From the NCBI RefSeq assembly GCF_003369445.1, contig NZ_QRCU01000007.1:28599-92598 (forward strand): DNA of 64,000 nt, given 5' to 3'. Position numbers and translations under genes: made by a program. Source of the DNA: Arthrobacter silvisoli. GTDB lineage: Bacteria > Actinomycetota > Actinomycetes > Actinomycetales > Micrococcaceae. Within the stretch, counting starts at the first letter, position 1, and every line of letters begins with the position of its first letter. Shown piece by piece: positions 34,828 through 42,698 of the stretch. The notes beneath the pieces are model-generated. The model was not told where the DNA came from, ran no database searches, and saw nothing but the letters and a program-made list of their open reading frames with translations.

Positions 34828-35310
34828 TCAGGCCCTGCGGAAGCCGGCGAGGGTGTCGTCGGCGACGTCGGGGAGGTTGACCACGAGGTTCTCCGGCGTG
34901 CGGGCGGTCAGCCAGACCAGCTCCTCCGTGACGGACATATTGGCCTCCACATGGGGCATGAACGGCGGGACGAAGACCCAATCCCCGGCCTTCATGTCCA
35001 GGAACTCAGAGTAGTCTTCGCCGAAGTAGATGCGGCCGTGCCCGCGGAGCACGTAGCCGCCGGTTTCCGCTTCGCCGTGGTGGTGCGGCAGCGAACGGTA
35101 GCCGGGAACGTTGGAGACCTGGCCGAACCAGATCTTCGTAGCAGGGGTGTGCTGGATGCTGACTCCGGAGACCCGCACGCAGTCGCCGGACTGGGCGGTG
35201 TTGGTGTCTTCTTCGCCGGCGCGCGTGACAACGGGGATGACTTTGCCGTCGGGCTGCGCGTAGATGGAATTGTCGCCCTCGAGGCGGTAATCGGTGATGG
35301 TTTCGCTCAT
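34828..35310 (-). CDS. Small cupin protein (copy 1)
   Basis: Single-domain cupin of 160 aa. Motif 1 is GYRSLPHHHGEAETGGYVLRG and motif 2 is GDWVFVPPFMPHVEAN, so the metal ligands (HxH, Glu, His) are intact. It is nearly identical to the cupin at 40262-40750. Each cupin gene adjoins a ligase or hydrolase of the pathway. Possible roles: a ring-cleaving dioxygenase acting on a hydroxylated anthranilate or salicylate, or a metal-dependent isomerase. The family is small for gentisate-type dioxygenases, so the enzymatic role is open. Confidence 0.75.
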   Translation of the reverse strand: MSETITDYRLEGDNSIYAQPDGKVIPVVTRAGEEDTNTAQSGDCVRVSGVSIQHTPATKIWFGQVSNVPGYRSLPHHHGEAETGGYVLRGHGRIYFGEDYSEFLDMKAGDWVFVPPFMPHVEANMSVTEELVWLTARTPENLVVNLPDVADDTLAGFRRA

Positions 35311-35314
35311 GGTC

Positions 35315-36169
35315 CTACTCCTTGGTGTTGATTCGAACGAGGTTTTCAAGCCGGCCGATGCCGTCGATTTCGGTGGTGACGACGTCGCCGTCCTGCAGGA
35401 AGCGCGGCGGGACCATGCCCATGCCCACTCCGCCGGGCGTGCCGGTGAGCACAAGGTCGCCCGGACGCAGCACGGTGAACTGCGAGATGTAGGAGAGCAG
35501 CCGTGCCGGGCCGAACACCAGGGTGGCGGTGTTGCCGCGCTGCACGGGTTCTCCGTTGACGTACCCCCGGACCTCGAATCCGCCGTCGGCCTCATCGGCC
35601 GTGAGCATGACCGGCCCCAGCGGGGTGGTCGCGTCGAACGCCTTGCCCTGGAACCATTGCAACGTCCGGTTCTGCCAGTCCCGCATGGAGAGATCGTTGG
35701 CAATGGTGTATCCGGCGATCGCCTCCCGGGCGGCGTCCTCGTCGGCGCGGAACAGTTCCGCACCGACGACGACGGCGAGTTCGGCTTCCCAGTCGACCCG
35801 CTCGCTGCCGTGGACCTGGATGGTGTCCGCCGGTCCGGTGAGGGTGTCAGCGTACTTCGCGAACAGCGTGGGGTAGGCGGGCAGTTCACGGCCCATCTCC
35901 TGGATGTGGTCACCGTAGTTCAGGCCGCAGCAGATCACTTTTCCGGCCCCGGGCAGGAGCGGCGCTAGGCGGTCCGGCGGGACCGTGACGACGGCGGACT
36001 CCGGCGCCGCGGCGTCGGCCGCCGCGGTTTCCTGTACCAGCGCCCGCCAGCCGTCGACGGCGAGGAGGGCTCCGACGTCGGCGGCAGGCAGCGGCAGGTA
36101 ACGGTCGCCGCCCAAAGCGAGCGCCGCCGTCGTGCCTTGGCTGTCAGTGCGTAAGGTGGCCAGTTTCAT
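35315..36169 (-). CDS. Fumarylacetoacetate hydrolase-family protein
   Basis: FAH-fold hydrolase of 284 aa. The N-terminal domain is followed by ICCGLNYGDHIQEMG, the metal ligands in VDWEAELAVVVG and the ANDLSMRDWQ motif, and the C-terminal VLTGTPGGVGMGMVPPRFLQDGDVVTTEIDGIGRLEN. Family members cleave C-C bonds of acylpyruvates such as fumarylpyruvate. In this operon it would handle the ring-cleavage product, giving a dicarboxylic acid and pyruvate. Start overlaps the monooxygenase stop by 4 bp. Confidence 0.88.
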   Translation of the reverse strand: MKLATLRTDSQGTTAALALGGDRYLPLPAADVGALLAVDGWRALVQETAAADAAAPESAVVTVPPDRLAPLLPGAGKVICCGLNYGDHIQEMGRELPAYPTLFAKYADTLTGPADTIQVHGSERVDWEAELAVVVGAELFRADEDAAREAIAGYTIANDLSMRDWQNRTLQWFQGKAFDATTPLGPVMLTADEADGGFEVRGYVNGEPVQRGNTATLVFGPARLLSYISQFTVLRPGDLVLTGTPGGVGMGMVPPRFLQDGDVVTTEIDGIGRLENLVRINTKE

Positions 36170-38556
36170 GCGATCTCAAGTTCCAGGGTGTTGGAGGCCG
36201 GCGTCCAGCGCAGATGGTTGTTGGCCGTCTCGGCGTCGGCTTCCTTGAGGAGGGACAGGCGCGGACGGACGGCGTCGGTGCGCGAGCTCGGCGGCTTGCG
36301 GCGGCCGGCGCGGAACTGCGGGACCCACTGGGCGCCGGGGCCGTGGTACTCCTGCTCTGCCGCAGCATGCAGGGTCCATTGGGGGTCGTAGAGGTGCGTG
36401 CGGCCCAAGGCGATGAGGTCCGCGCGTCCGGCGAGGAGGATCGAGTTCACATCGTCGTAGCTGGAGATGGCGCCGACGGCGATCACGGCCACGCCTGCCG
36501 GAGCGGCCACCTCCTGGCGGATGCGGTCCGCGAACGGCGTCTGGTAGCTGCGGCCGAAAGCGGGCTTCTCTTCCTTGGCCACCTGGCCGGTGGAGACGTC
36601 GATGCCGGCGGCGCCGTGGGCAACGAAGGCACGGGCAATTTCAACGGAATCGTCGGCGGTGTTCCCGCCTTCGATCCAGTCGGTCGCGGAGATGCGCACC
36701 GTCACAGGCTTGCCGGCAGGCCAGGCCGCGCGAACGGCGTCGAACACTTCCAGGGGGAACCGCAGCCGGTTCTCCACGCTGCCGCCGTAGTCGTCGGTCC
36801 GCTGGTTGGCGGCCGGCGAGAGGAAGGAGGACAGCAGGTAGCCGTGGGCGGCGTGGATTTCGAGGAGGTCGAAGCCGGCCTGCTCCGCACGGACCGTGGA
36901 AGCCACGAACTCAGCCTTGATGGCGTCCATGCCGGCGCGGTCCAGCTCCGCCGGAGTCTGGTTGTCCGGACCATACGGCAGGGCGGACGGGCCAACAGTG
37001 GCCCAGTTGCCCGATGCGAGGGGCTGGTCGATGCCTTCCCACATGAGCTTGGTGGAGCCCTTGCGGCCGGAGTGGCCCAGCTGCGCGCCGATTTTGGCGG
37101 TGGAACGGGCGTGGACGAAGTCCACGATTTCCTTCCAGCTGTCGCGTTGGGTGTCGGTGTAGAGGCCGGTGCAGCCGGGGGTGATGCGGCCCGTTTCGGA
37201 GACGCAGACCATTTCGGTCATGACCAGGCCGGCCCCGCCGAGGGCCTTGGAGCCCAAGTGGACCTTGTGGAAGTCGCCGGGAATGCCGTCAACGGCGGAG
37301 TACATGTCCATCGGCGAGACGATGATGCGGTTCTTCAGCTCCAGCCCGCCGATGCGGAACGGCTGGAACATCGCCGGCGCCACCTCGGTGAGGCCCTGGG
37401 ATTCGGCGAACTGGCGGTCCACGGCGTCGGCGAATTCGGGGTCGCGCAGGCGCAGGTTTTCCTGGGTGATGCGGCGGCTGCGGGTGAGCAGGTTGAACGC
37501 GAACTGCGTGGGGTCCTGGTCCTTGTACTGGTTGATGCGTTCAAACCATTCCAGCGAGGCCTGGGCAGCGCGCTGGGTGGACGCGACCACGGGCCGGCGT
37601 TCGGCCTCATAGGCGGCCAGCGCGGACTCGACATCCGGGTGCTCGTGCAGGCAGGCGGCCAGGGCCAGGGAGTCTTCCATGGCCAGCTTGGTGCCCGAAC
37701 CGATGGAGAAATGGGCGGTGTGGGCGGCGTCGCCCAACAGGACCACGTTGCCGTGCCGCCAGCTTTGGTTGCGGACGGTGTTGAAGTTCAGCCATTTGGA
37801 GTTGTTGGACAGGACCTCGTAACCATCCAGTTCCTCGGCGAAAATCTCACGGATCTTGGAGATGGCCTTCTCATCGGACACGCCGGGAGGGAAGACGTCG
37901 TTGGCGGTTTCGTCGAAGCCCGCCGCATGCCACACGTCCTGGTGCATCTCGACGATGAACGTGGAGCCCTCATCCGAATACGGGTAGCCGTGGATCTGCA
38001 TCACGCCCCATTCGGTTTCCTTGACGAAGAACTTGAAGGCTTCGAAGACCTGGTCCGTGCCCAGCCACATGTACTTGTTGGTGCGCGGGTCCAGGTCGGG
38101 GCCGAACGAGTCGGCGTACCGGGCGCGGATCTGTGAGTTGACGCCGTCGGCGGCGAGGACGAGGTCGTGGCCGGCTTCGAGTTCTTCGATGGGCGGTGCC
38201 ATGGTGCTGAAGCGGACATCGACGTCCAGTTCGATGCAGCGGCGCTGGAGCAGTTCCAGCAGTTCCTTGCGGCTCATTGCCGCGAACCCCTGGCCGCCGA
38301 CGGTGATCGTTTCGCCGCGGAAGTGGATGTCGATGTCTGACCAGCGGGCGAAGCGGCGGCTCATGTACTCCGCGACGACGGGATCGGCGTTGCCGATGCC
38401 GCCCAGGGTTTCATCCGAGAACACGACGCCGAAGCCGAAGGTGTCCGTGGCGGCGTTGCGTTCCCACAGGGTGATCTCGTGGGACGGGTCGAGCTGCTTC
38501 ATCAGGGCCGCGAAGTACAGGCCCCCGGGGCCGCCTCCGACAATTGCGATCTTCAT
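36166..38556 (-). CDS. 2-aminobenzoyl-CoA monooxygenase/reductase or salicylyl-CoA 5-hydroxylase/oxidoreductase
   Basis: Two-domain flavoprotein of 796 aa. Residues 1-390 form an FAD hydroxylase (GGGPGGLYFAAL; GDAAHTAHFSIGSG). Residues about 400-790 form an Old-Yellow-Enzyme domain (FRIGGLELKNRIIVSPMDMYS; HAAHGYLLSSFLSP; TDDYGGSVENRLRF). This fusion is the architecture of Azoarcus evansii 2-aminobenzoyl-CoA monooxygenase/reductase; related proteins are annotated as salicylyl-CoA 5-hydroxylase/oxidoreductases. It would hydroxylate, and possibly reduce, the CoA-activated ring. The flanking 2-aminobenzoate-CoA ligases favour anthraniloyl-CoA. Start at 38556 with GGGAGGATCC-like RBS reading on the minus strand. 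Confidence 0.87.
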   Translation of the reverse strand: MKIAIVGGGPGGLYFAALMKQLDPSHEITLWERNAATDTFGFGVVFSDETLGGIGNADPVVAEYMSRRFARWSDIDIHFRGETITVGGQGFAAMSRKELLELLQRRCIELDVDVRFSTMAPPIEELEAGHDLVLAADGVNSQIRARYADSFGPDLDPRTNKYMWLGTDQVFEAFKFFVKETEWGVMQIHGYPYSDEGSTFIVEMHQDVWHAAGFDETANDVFPPGVSDEKAISKIREIFAEELDGYEVLSNNSKWLNFNTVRNQSWRHGNVVLLGDAAHTAHFSIGSGTKLAMEDSLALAACLHEHPDVESALAAYEAERRPVVASTQRAAQASLEWFERINQYKDQDPTQFAFNLLTRSRRITQENLRLRDPEFADAVDRQFAESQGLTEVAPAMFQPFRIGGLELKNRIIVSPMDMYSAVDGIPGDFHKVHLGSKALGGAGLVMTEMVCVSETGRITPGCTGLYTDTQRDSWKEIVDFVHARSTAKIGAQLGHSGRKGSTKLMWEGIDQPLASGNWATVGPSALPYGPDNQTPAELDRAGMDAIKAEFVASTVRAEQAGFDLLEIHAAHGYLLSSFLSPAANQRTDDYGGSVENRLRFPLEVFDAVRAAWPAGKPVTVRISATDWIEGGNTADDSVEIARAFVAHGAAGIDVSTGQVAKEEKPAFGRSYQTPFADRIRQEVAAPAGVAVIAVGAISSYDDVNSILLAGRADLIALGRTHLYDPQWTLHAAAEQEYHGPGAQWVPQFRAGRRKPPSSRTDAVRPRLSLLKEADAETANNHLRWTPASNTLELEIA

Positions 38557-38569
38557 GGGAGGATCCTTT

Positions 38570-40222
38570 CTAGGCTTGGTGGGCTGCCGCATGGGCCAGC
38601 TGGTCGTTGGTGCTTTCGAGGCTCTGCCGCAGCTTGAAGTGCTGCAGCTTGCCGCTGGGGTTGCGGGGCAGTTCAGAGACGAAGCGGATTTCGCGCGGGT
38701 ACTTGTAGGGGGCAATGGCCTGCTTGACGAAGTCCTGGATTTCCTTGACCTTCGCCGCACCGCCCTCGACGGCTTCCCGTAGGACGATGAAGGCGCAGAC
38801 CACGCTGCCGCGCTCGGGATCGGGCTTGCCCACCACCGCGTTCTCCACGACGTCGGGGTGTTGGTTGATCGCTGCCTCCACCTCGGGAGCGCCGATGTTG
38901 TAGCCGGAGGAGACGATCATGTCGTCCGAGCGCGACTGGTAGGTGAAGTAGCCGTCCTCGTCCCGGATGAACGTGTCGCCGGTAATGTTCCAGCCTTGGG
39001 AGACGTACCTGCTTTGGCGGTCATCGTCCATGTACCGGCAGCCGGTGGGGCCGACGACGGCGAGCCTTCCGGGTTGGTTGGCACCCAGCTCGGAGCCGGC
39101 ATCGTCCAGAATGGTGGCCCGGAACCCCGGCACGACCTTTCCGGTTGCGCCGGGCTGGCTGTCCTCGCTGACGGCGGAGATGAACACGTGCAGCATCTCC
39201 GTGGCGCCGATGCCGTTGACCAGGCGCAGGCCGGTGGCCTCGTAGACGGCCTGCCAGGTTTCCTTCGGCAGATGTTCGCCGGCCGAGACGGCGACCCTCA
39301 GCCGGCTGAGCAGATCGCCGCGTTCGGCCTTGAGGATGGCCCTGTACGCGGTGGGAGCCGTGAAGAGGATGGTGGCACCGGCAGCCGCGGCGTACTCCGC
39401 CAGTTCGACGGGGGTCGCACGCTCGGTCAGCAGTGCCGAGGCGCCGAACCGGAGCGGGAAGATGACCAGCCCGCCGAGCCCGAAGGTGAAGGCCAGGGGC
39501 GGGGAACCGGCGAAGACGTCGTCCTCCGTGGGCTGGAGGATGTGGCGGGCGAAGGTGTCCGCGATGGCGAGGATGTCCCGGTGGAAGTGCATCGTCACCT
39601 TGGGCACCCCGGTGGTGCCCGACGTCGGACCCAGCAGTGCGACGTCGTCGGCGGCGGTGTCCACCGCGGTGAACTCGCCGCTCTTGGCGGCACAACGGGC
39701 GGCGAAGTCACCGATGCCGGATCCTCCGTAGGGGAGGACATCCAGTCCCGCGCCGGCCGCAGCCACCAGGTCTTCCACGAACCGGTGGTCGGAGATTGCG
39801 ACGGCTGGCTTCGTCAGCTCGATCAGGGTGCGGATCTCGGCGGCCCGGAGCATCGGCATGGTGGTGACGACGACGGCGCCGGCCTTCAGCACGCCGAGCC
39901 AGGCTGCAACGAGCCAGGGGTTGTTGGGACCGCGCAGCAGGACCCGGTTGCCTGGAACCACACCGAAATCTTCGGTGAGCACCTGGGCTGCCTGGTCCGA
40001 GCGGAGCTGCAGGTCACCGTATGTCCAGACCCCGCCGTCGGGCGTGCGCAGCGCCGGCCGCCCGGCACCGTGGGTGGCGACGGCGTCGTCGATCAGCACG
40101 CACGCTGCGTTCAGCTGTTCGGGATATTGAAGTTCGGGGAGGGTGAATTCGAGGGCCGGCCAGCTCGCAGCCGGCGGCAGGTGGTCCCGCGTAAAGGTGT
40201 CCACATGGGCCGAGATGCTCAT
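38570..40222 (-). CDS. 2-aminobenzoate-CoA ligase-type acyl-CoA synthetase (copy 2)
   Basis: Aryl-CoA ligase of 550 aa, paralog of 32227-33888, sharing LLGPTSGTTGVPKVTMHFHRDILAIADTFARHIL and PRNPSGKLQHFKLR. Long DNA blocks (for example around 39585-39690 versus 33230-33350) are almost base-identical, indicating recent duplication or gene conversion. AAGGAG lies upstream of the ATG at 40222; an upstream in-frame ATG at 40258 is less likely. It is 13 bp upstream of the monooxygenase start. Two ligases may divide anthranilate and a second aromatic acid. Confidence 0.86.
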   Translation of the reverse strand: MSISAHVDTFTRDHLPPAASWPALEFTLPELQYPEQLNAACVLIDDAVATHGAGRPALRTPDGGVWTYGDLQLRSDQAAQVLTEDFGVVPGNRVLLRGPNNPWLVAAWLGVLKAGAVVVTTMPMLRAAEIRTLIELTKPAVAISDHRFVEDLVAAAGAGLDVLPYGGSGIGDFAARCAAKSGEFTAVDTAADDVALLGPTSGTTGVPKVTMHFHRDILAIADTFARHILQPTEDDVFAGSPPLAFTFGLGGLVIFPLRFGASALLTERATPVELAEYAAAAGATILFTAPTAYRAILKAERGDLLSRLRVAVSAGEHLPKETWQAVYEATGLRLVNGIGATEMLHVFISAVSEDSQPGATGKVVPGFRATILDDAGSELGANQPGRLAVVGPTGCRYMDDDRQSRYVSQGWNITGDTFIRDEDGYFTYQSRSDDMIVSSGYNIGAPEVEAAINQHPDVVENAVVGKPDPERGSVVCAFIVLREAVEGGAAKVKEIQDFVKQAIAPYKYPREIRFVSELPRNPSGKLQHFKLRQSLESTNDQLAHAAAHQA

Positions 40223-40261
40223 GGCCACTCCTTCTTTGGTTCTCGTTTGCGAAGTCATGAG

Positions 40262-40750
40262 CTATGCCCGCCGGTAGCCTGCGAGCGTCCCGTCCGGAAC
40301 GTCGTCGAGGTTGACGACGATGTTCTCCGGTGCGCGGGCGGTCAACCAGACGAGTTCTTCGGTGACGGACATGTTTGCCTCGACGTGGGGCATGAAGGGC
40401 GGCACGAAGACCCAGTCTCCGGCTTCCATGTCCTTGTACTCGGAGTAGTTCTCGCCGTAGTAGATCCGGCCCCGGCCACGAAGGACGTAGCCGCCGGTCT
40501 CGGCTTCCCCGTGGTGATGCGGCAGCGAGCGGTAGCCGGGAACGTTCGATACCTGGCCGAACCAGATCTTCGTGGCGGGAGTGTGCTGGATGGACACGCC
40601 GGAGACCCGGATGCAGTCGCCTGACTGGGCGGTGTTGCCGTCTTCCTGCCCGGCCCGGGTAACAACAGGAACCACCTTGCCCTCAGCACCGGCGTAGATC
40701 GAGTTGTCCCCTTCGGTGCGGTATGTGGTGGGTTCGGTCAATTCAGTCAT
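40262..40750 (-). CDS. Small cupin protein (copy 2)
   Basis: Cupin of 162 aa closely matching the 34828-35310 product: same GYRSLPHHHGEAETGGYVLRG metal motif and GDWVFVPPFMPHVEAN second motif. AAGGAG precedes the ATG at 40750. As first gene of the long minus-strand operon it reads into ligase 2. Retention of both metal-binding cupins argues that the dose or specificity matters. Function as for copy 1: dioxygenase or isomerase, not established. Confidence 0.75.
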   Translation of the reverse strand: MTELTEPTTYRTEGDNSIYAGAEGKVVPVVTRAGQEDGNTAQSGDCIRVSGVSIQHTPATKIWFGQVSNVPGYRSLPHHHGEAETGGYVLRGRGRIYYGENYSEYKDMEAGDWVFVPPFMPHVEANMSVTEELVWLTARAPENIVVNLDDVPDGTLAGYRRA

Positions 40751-40871
40751 GGTCTTTACTCCTTGAAGGTTGCGGAGCGACGGGATTGCGCGGATCGTGC
40801 GCTGCCTGCAATTTCGGGGATCAGGGCTGTCCGTCTCACAGGGATCGAGTCGGGTTTCCCTTCCCAAGCTT

Positions 40872-40906
40872 GGATATGTCGACTTTTTTACGATCGTCAC
40901 ATATCC
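40872..40906. promoter_or_regulatory. Inverted repeat and TKACGNNCGTCA motif between the cupin and RidA genes
   Basis: GGATATGT (40872-40879) and ACATATCC (40899-40906) are exact inverted repeats 19 bp apart. Inside lies TTACGATCGTCA (40888-40899), which recurs with variations at 41424, 50942 and 52279. The region separates divergent operons and is the natural control point for both; PaaX encoded at 41766 is the nearest candidate regulator. Confidence 0.65.
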
Positions 40907-40985
40907 TCAAGGTAGCACGGCGGGAACAGCCCAACAAGGGCCTTTTTGCCAAGGCGACCGGATATCGCTTTCAAGGAGGAACATC

Positions 40986-41384
40986 ATGACCAAGAAGACC
41001 GTCAACCCCTCATCGCTGCCCAAGCCGTCTGGTTACGCGCACGGCATCCTTGCCGGGAACGTGGTGTACCTGGGAGGCCAGACCGCGCTGGATGCGGATA
41101 TGCAGATCGTGCCGGGTGGCATTGTGAATCAGTTCCGGCAGGCCTTTTCGAACGTCCTGGTCACCCTCGCGGAGGCGGGAGGCCGGCCGGAAGACCTGGT
41201 GAGCGTCACCATCTACCTGACGGACGTGGATGACTACATGGCCAACGGCAAGGAGATCGGGCGGATCTGGCGCGAAATGGCCGGGTCGGAGTATCCCGCC
41301 ATGGCTGGAATCGGCATCAGCCGCCTGTGGCAGAAGGAAGCCATGATCGAGATCCAGGGCATCGCTGTCATTCAGGACCGCTGA
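40986..41384 (+). CDS. ridA: RidA-family (YjgF/UK114) protein
   Basis: RidA-family protein of 132 aa: YAHGILAGNVVYLGGQTALD, FRQAFSNVLVTLAEAGGRPEDLVSVTIYLTDVDDY and IGISRLWQKEAMIEIQGIAVI. The usual substrate-binding Arg near position 105 (…NPYxR-type) is replaced by ISRLWQ, so it belongs to a divergent subgroup. RidA enzymes hydrolyse imines/enamines; 2-aminomuconate deaminases of aromatic pathways are relatives. A strong AAGGAGG precedes the ATG. In this island it could deaminate an amino-substituted ring-cleavage product derived from anthranilate. Confidence 0.85.
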   Translation: MTKKTVNPSSLPKPSGYAHGILAGNVVYLGGQTALDADMQIVPGGIVNQFRQAFSNVLVTLAEAGGRPEDLVSVTIYLTDVDDYMANGKEIGRIWREMAGSEYPAMAGIGISRLWQKEAMIEIQGIAVIQDR

Positions 41385-41422
41385 GCGTCGCGGCGGTTGT
41401 TCGAAATCCTTCTCGTGAACTA

Positions 41423-41452
41423 TTTACGAGCGTCATGGAAGCGCAATATACT
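41423..41452 (+). promoter_or_regulatory. Promoter with overlapping operator for the 46-aa gene
   Basis: TTTACG (41423-41428), 18-bp spacer, TATACT (41447-41452) give a good promoter. The motif TTACGAGCGTCA (41424-41435) covers the -35, so the same regulator that reads 40888-40899 may control it. Confidence 0.6.
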
Positions 41453-41522
41453 GTAGTCCGGCCACCTTGCGGCCGGGCACATCCCGTGACCCGGTCCATG
41501 GGCTCGACACGAGGAGACAAAG

Positions 41523-41663
41523 ATGTCCGCTTCATACTCGGATGAAACCAAGGAAGATTCGCGGGAAGTGTCCATGCGGGCCTTGCTCGAGGAAGAATTC
41601 AAATCGGTGTTCGGTGGTACGAAGCCGGTCACCGTGCCGTGGGCAGGCCTGATCTATATCTGA
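41523..41663 (+). CDS. 46-aa protein of unknown function
   Basis: Short gene of 47 codons with its own promoter (41423-41452) and a strong GAGGAG (41511-41516) seven bases before the ATG. The product is acidic at the N-terminus (MSASYSDETKEDSREVS), has a helix MRALLEEEFKSVF, and ends GTKPVTVPWAGLIYI, a hydrophobic tail. I recognise no family. A precursor-peptide-like layout (charged leader, hydrophobic C-terminus) is visible but there is no radical-SAM or cyclodehydratase nearby. It might also be a small subunit or regulator of the pathway. Lies between ridA and paaX. Confidence 0.65.
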   Translation: MSASYSDETKEDSREVSMRALLEEEFKSVFGGTKPVTVPWAGLIYI

Positions 41664-41765
41664 GGATCGCACCGCCAAGCAGTGCCGCGGATGCTGCGCG
41701 CGGTCCGCGATGTAGCCTAGGACTGTCATGGAAACCCGAAAAACCACAGTCTGAGGTGGCGCCGA

Positions 41766-42629
41766 ATGGCCACAGCCGATGTCGTTCCCGACATCACTCC
41801 GATGCCCCGCCATCAGCACCTGATTGTCACTGTCTATGGCCTGTACGCCCGCAACCAGGACGGCACCTTCGCCGTCGCCGAGCTGATCCAGCTGCTCGGC
41901 GACCTGGGAGTTGAATCCGCCGGCGTGCGTTCCTCGGTGTCGCGGCTGAAAAAACGCGGTGTTCTGGTCAGCTTGAAACGCGATGGCCTGGCCGCCTACA
42001 AGCTGTCGCCGGACCTCGAGGATATCTTTACGGCCGGTGATGAACGCATCTTCGCCCCCCGCCGGGCCAAGAAGGGCGATGCTTGGCTTTTGGCATCCTT
42101 CTCGGTACCTGAGTCCCAACGACACCTCAGGCACAAACTGCGCACCATCCTCACCCGCGCCGGCTGCGGCCAGGTCTCGCCCGGGTTATGGATCGCTCCG
42201 GGAAATCTGGCACGCGAGGTGGAACAGCAGTTTGATCGCGCCGGACTGATGGACTACGTGGACCTGTTCAAGGCAACCCACCTCACTGAAAGCCACATCC
42301 GCGAGAAAGTGGGCCAGTGGTGGGACCTGCCGTCGCTGGAAGCGTTGTACCAGGAGTTCGTGGAACGGCATCAACCCATCCTGCAGCGGTGGGAGCAGCT
42401 GGAAGCCGGCGACCCGGAATCCACTGAGCTCCTGAGGCAAGCCTTCGCGGACTACGTTCCGATGGTTACCCAATGGCGCCGGCTGCCCTACATGGATCCC
42501 GGCCTTCCCGAGGAATACCTCCCCGCAAACTGGCATGGCCTGGCCGCACAGGAGCTTTTCGCAAAGATGCATGCGCTCCTGGGCCCCAAGGCGCGGCGCT
42601 ATGCAATGTCCATCGTGGGAGCAAACTGA
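41766..42629 (+). CDS. PaaX-family transcriptional regulator
   Basis: PaaX-type repressor of 287 aa. The N-terminal winged helix contains HQHLIVTVYGLYARNQDGTFAVAELIQLLGDLGVESAGVRSSVSRLKKRGVLVS; the central region has AWLLASFSVPESQRHLRHKLRTILTRAGCGQVSPGLWIAP and the C-terminal DYVPMVTQWRRLPYMDPGLPEEYLP block matches PaaX. Known PaaX proteins repress aryl-CoA (phenylacetyl-CoA) pathways and are released by the aryl-CoA, which fits an anthraniloyl-CoA island. GAGGTGG lies upstream of the ATG. Convergent with the TPP-enzyme operon across a terminator. Confidence 0.9.
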   Translation: MATADVVPDITPMPRHQHLIVTVYGLYARNQDGTFAVAELIQLLGDLGVESAGVRSSVSRLKKRGVLVSLKRDGLAAYKLSPDLEDIFTAGDERIFAPRRAKKGDAWLLASFSVPESQRHLRHKLRTILTRAGCGQVSPGLWIAPGNLAREVEQQFDRAGLMDYVDLFKATHLTESHIREKVGQWWDLPSLEALYQEFVERHQPILQRWEQLEAGDPESTELLRQAFADYVPMVTQWRRLPYMDPGLPEEYLPANWHGLAAQELFAKMHALLGPKARRYAMSIVGAN

Positions 42630-42637
42630 GCCCGAAA

Positions 42638-42681
42638 CGGAAGGGTCCGGGGCTCGTTTTCGCGAGTCCCGGACCCTTCCG
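42638..42681. terminator. Bidirectional hairpin between paaX and the TPP-enzyme operon
   Basis: CGGAAGGGTCCGGGGCTCG (42638-42656) pairs with 42663-42681 over 19 bp with a single G-T wobble. It lies between two convergent genes. There is no long T-run on either side, so its terminator efficiency is not certain. Confidence 0.75.
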
Positions 42682-42698
42682 CATTTACGGGGGCTGCG

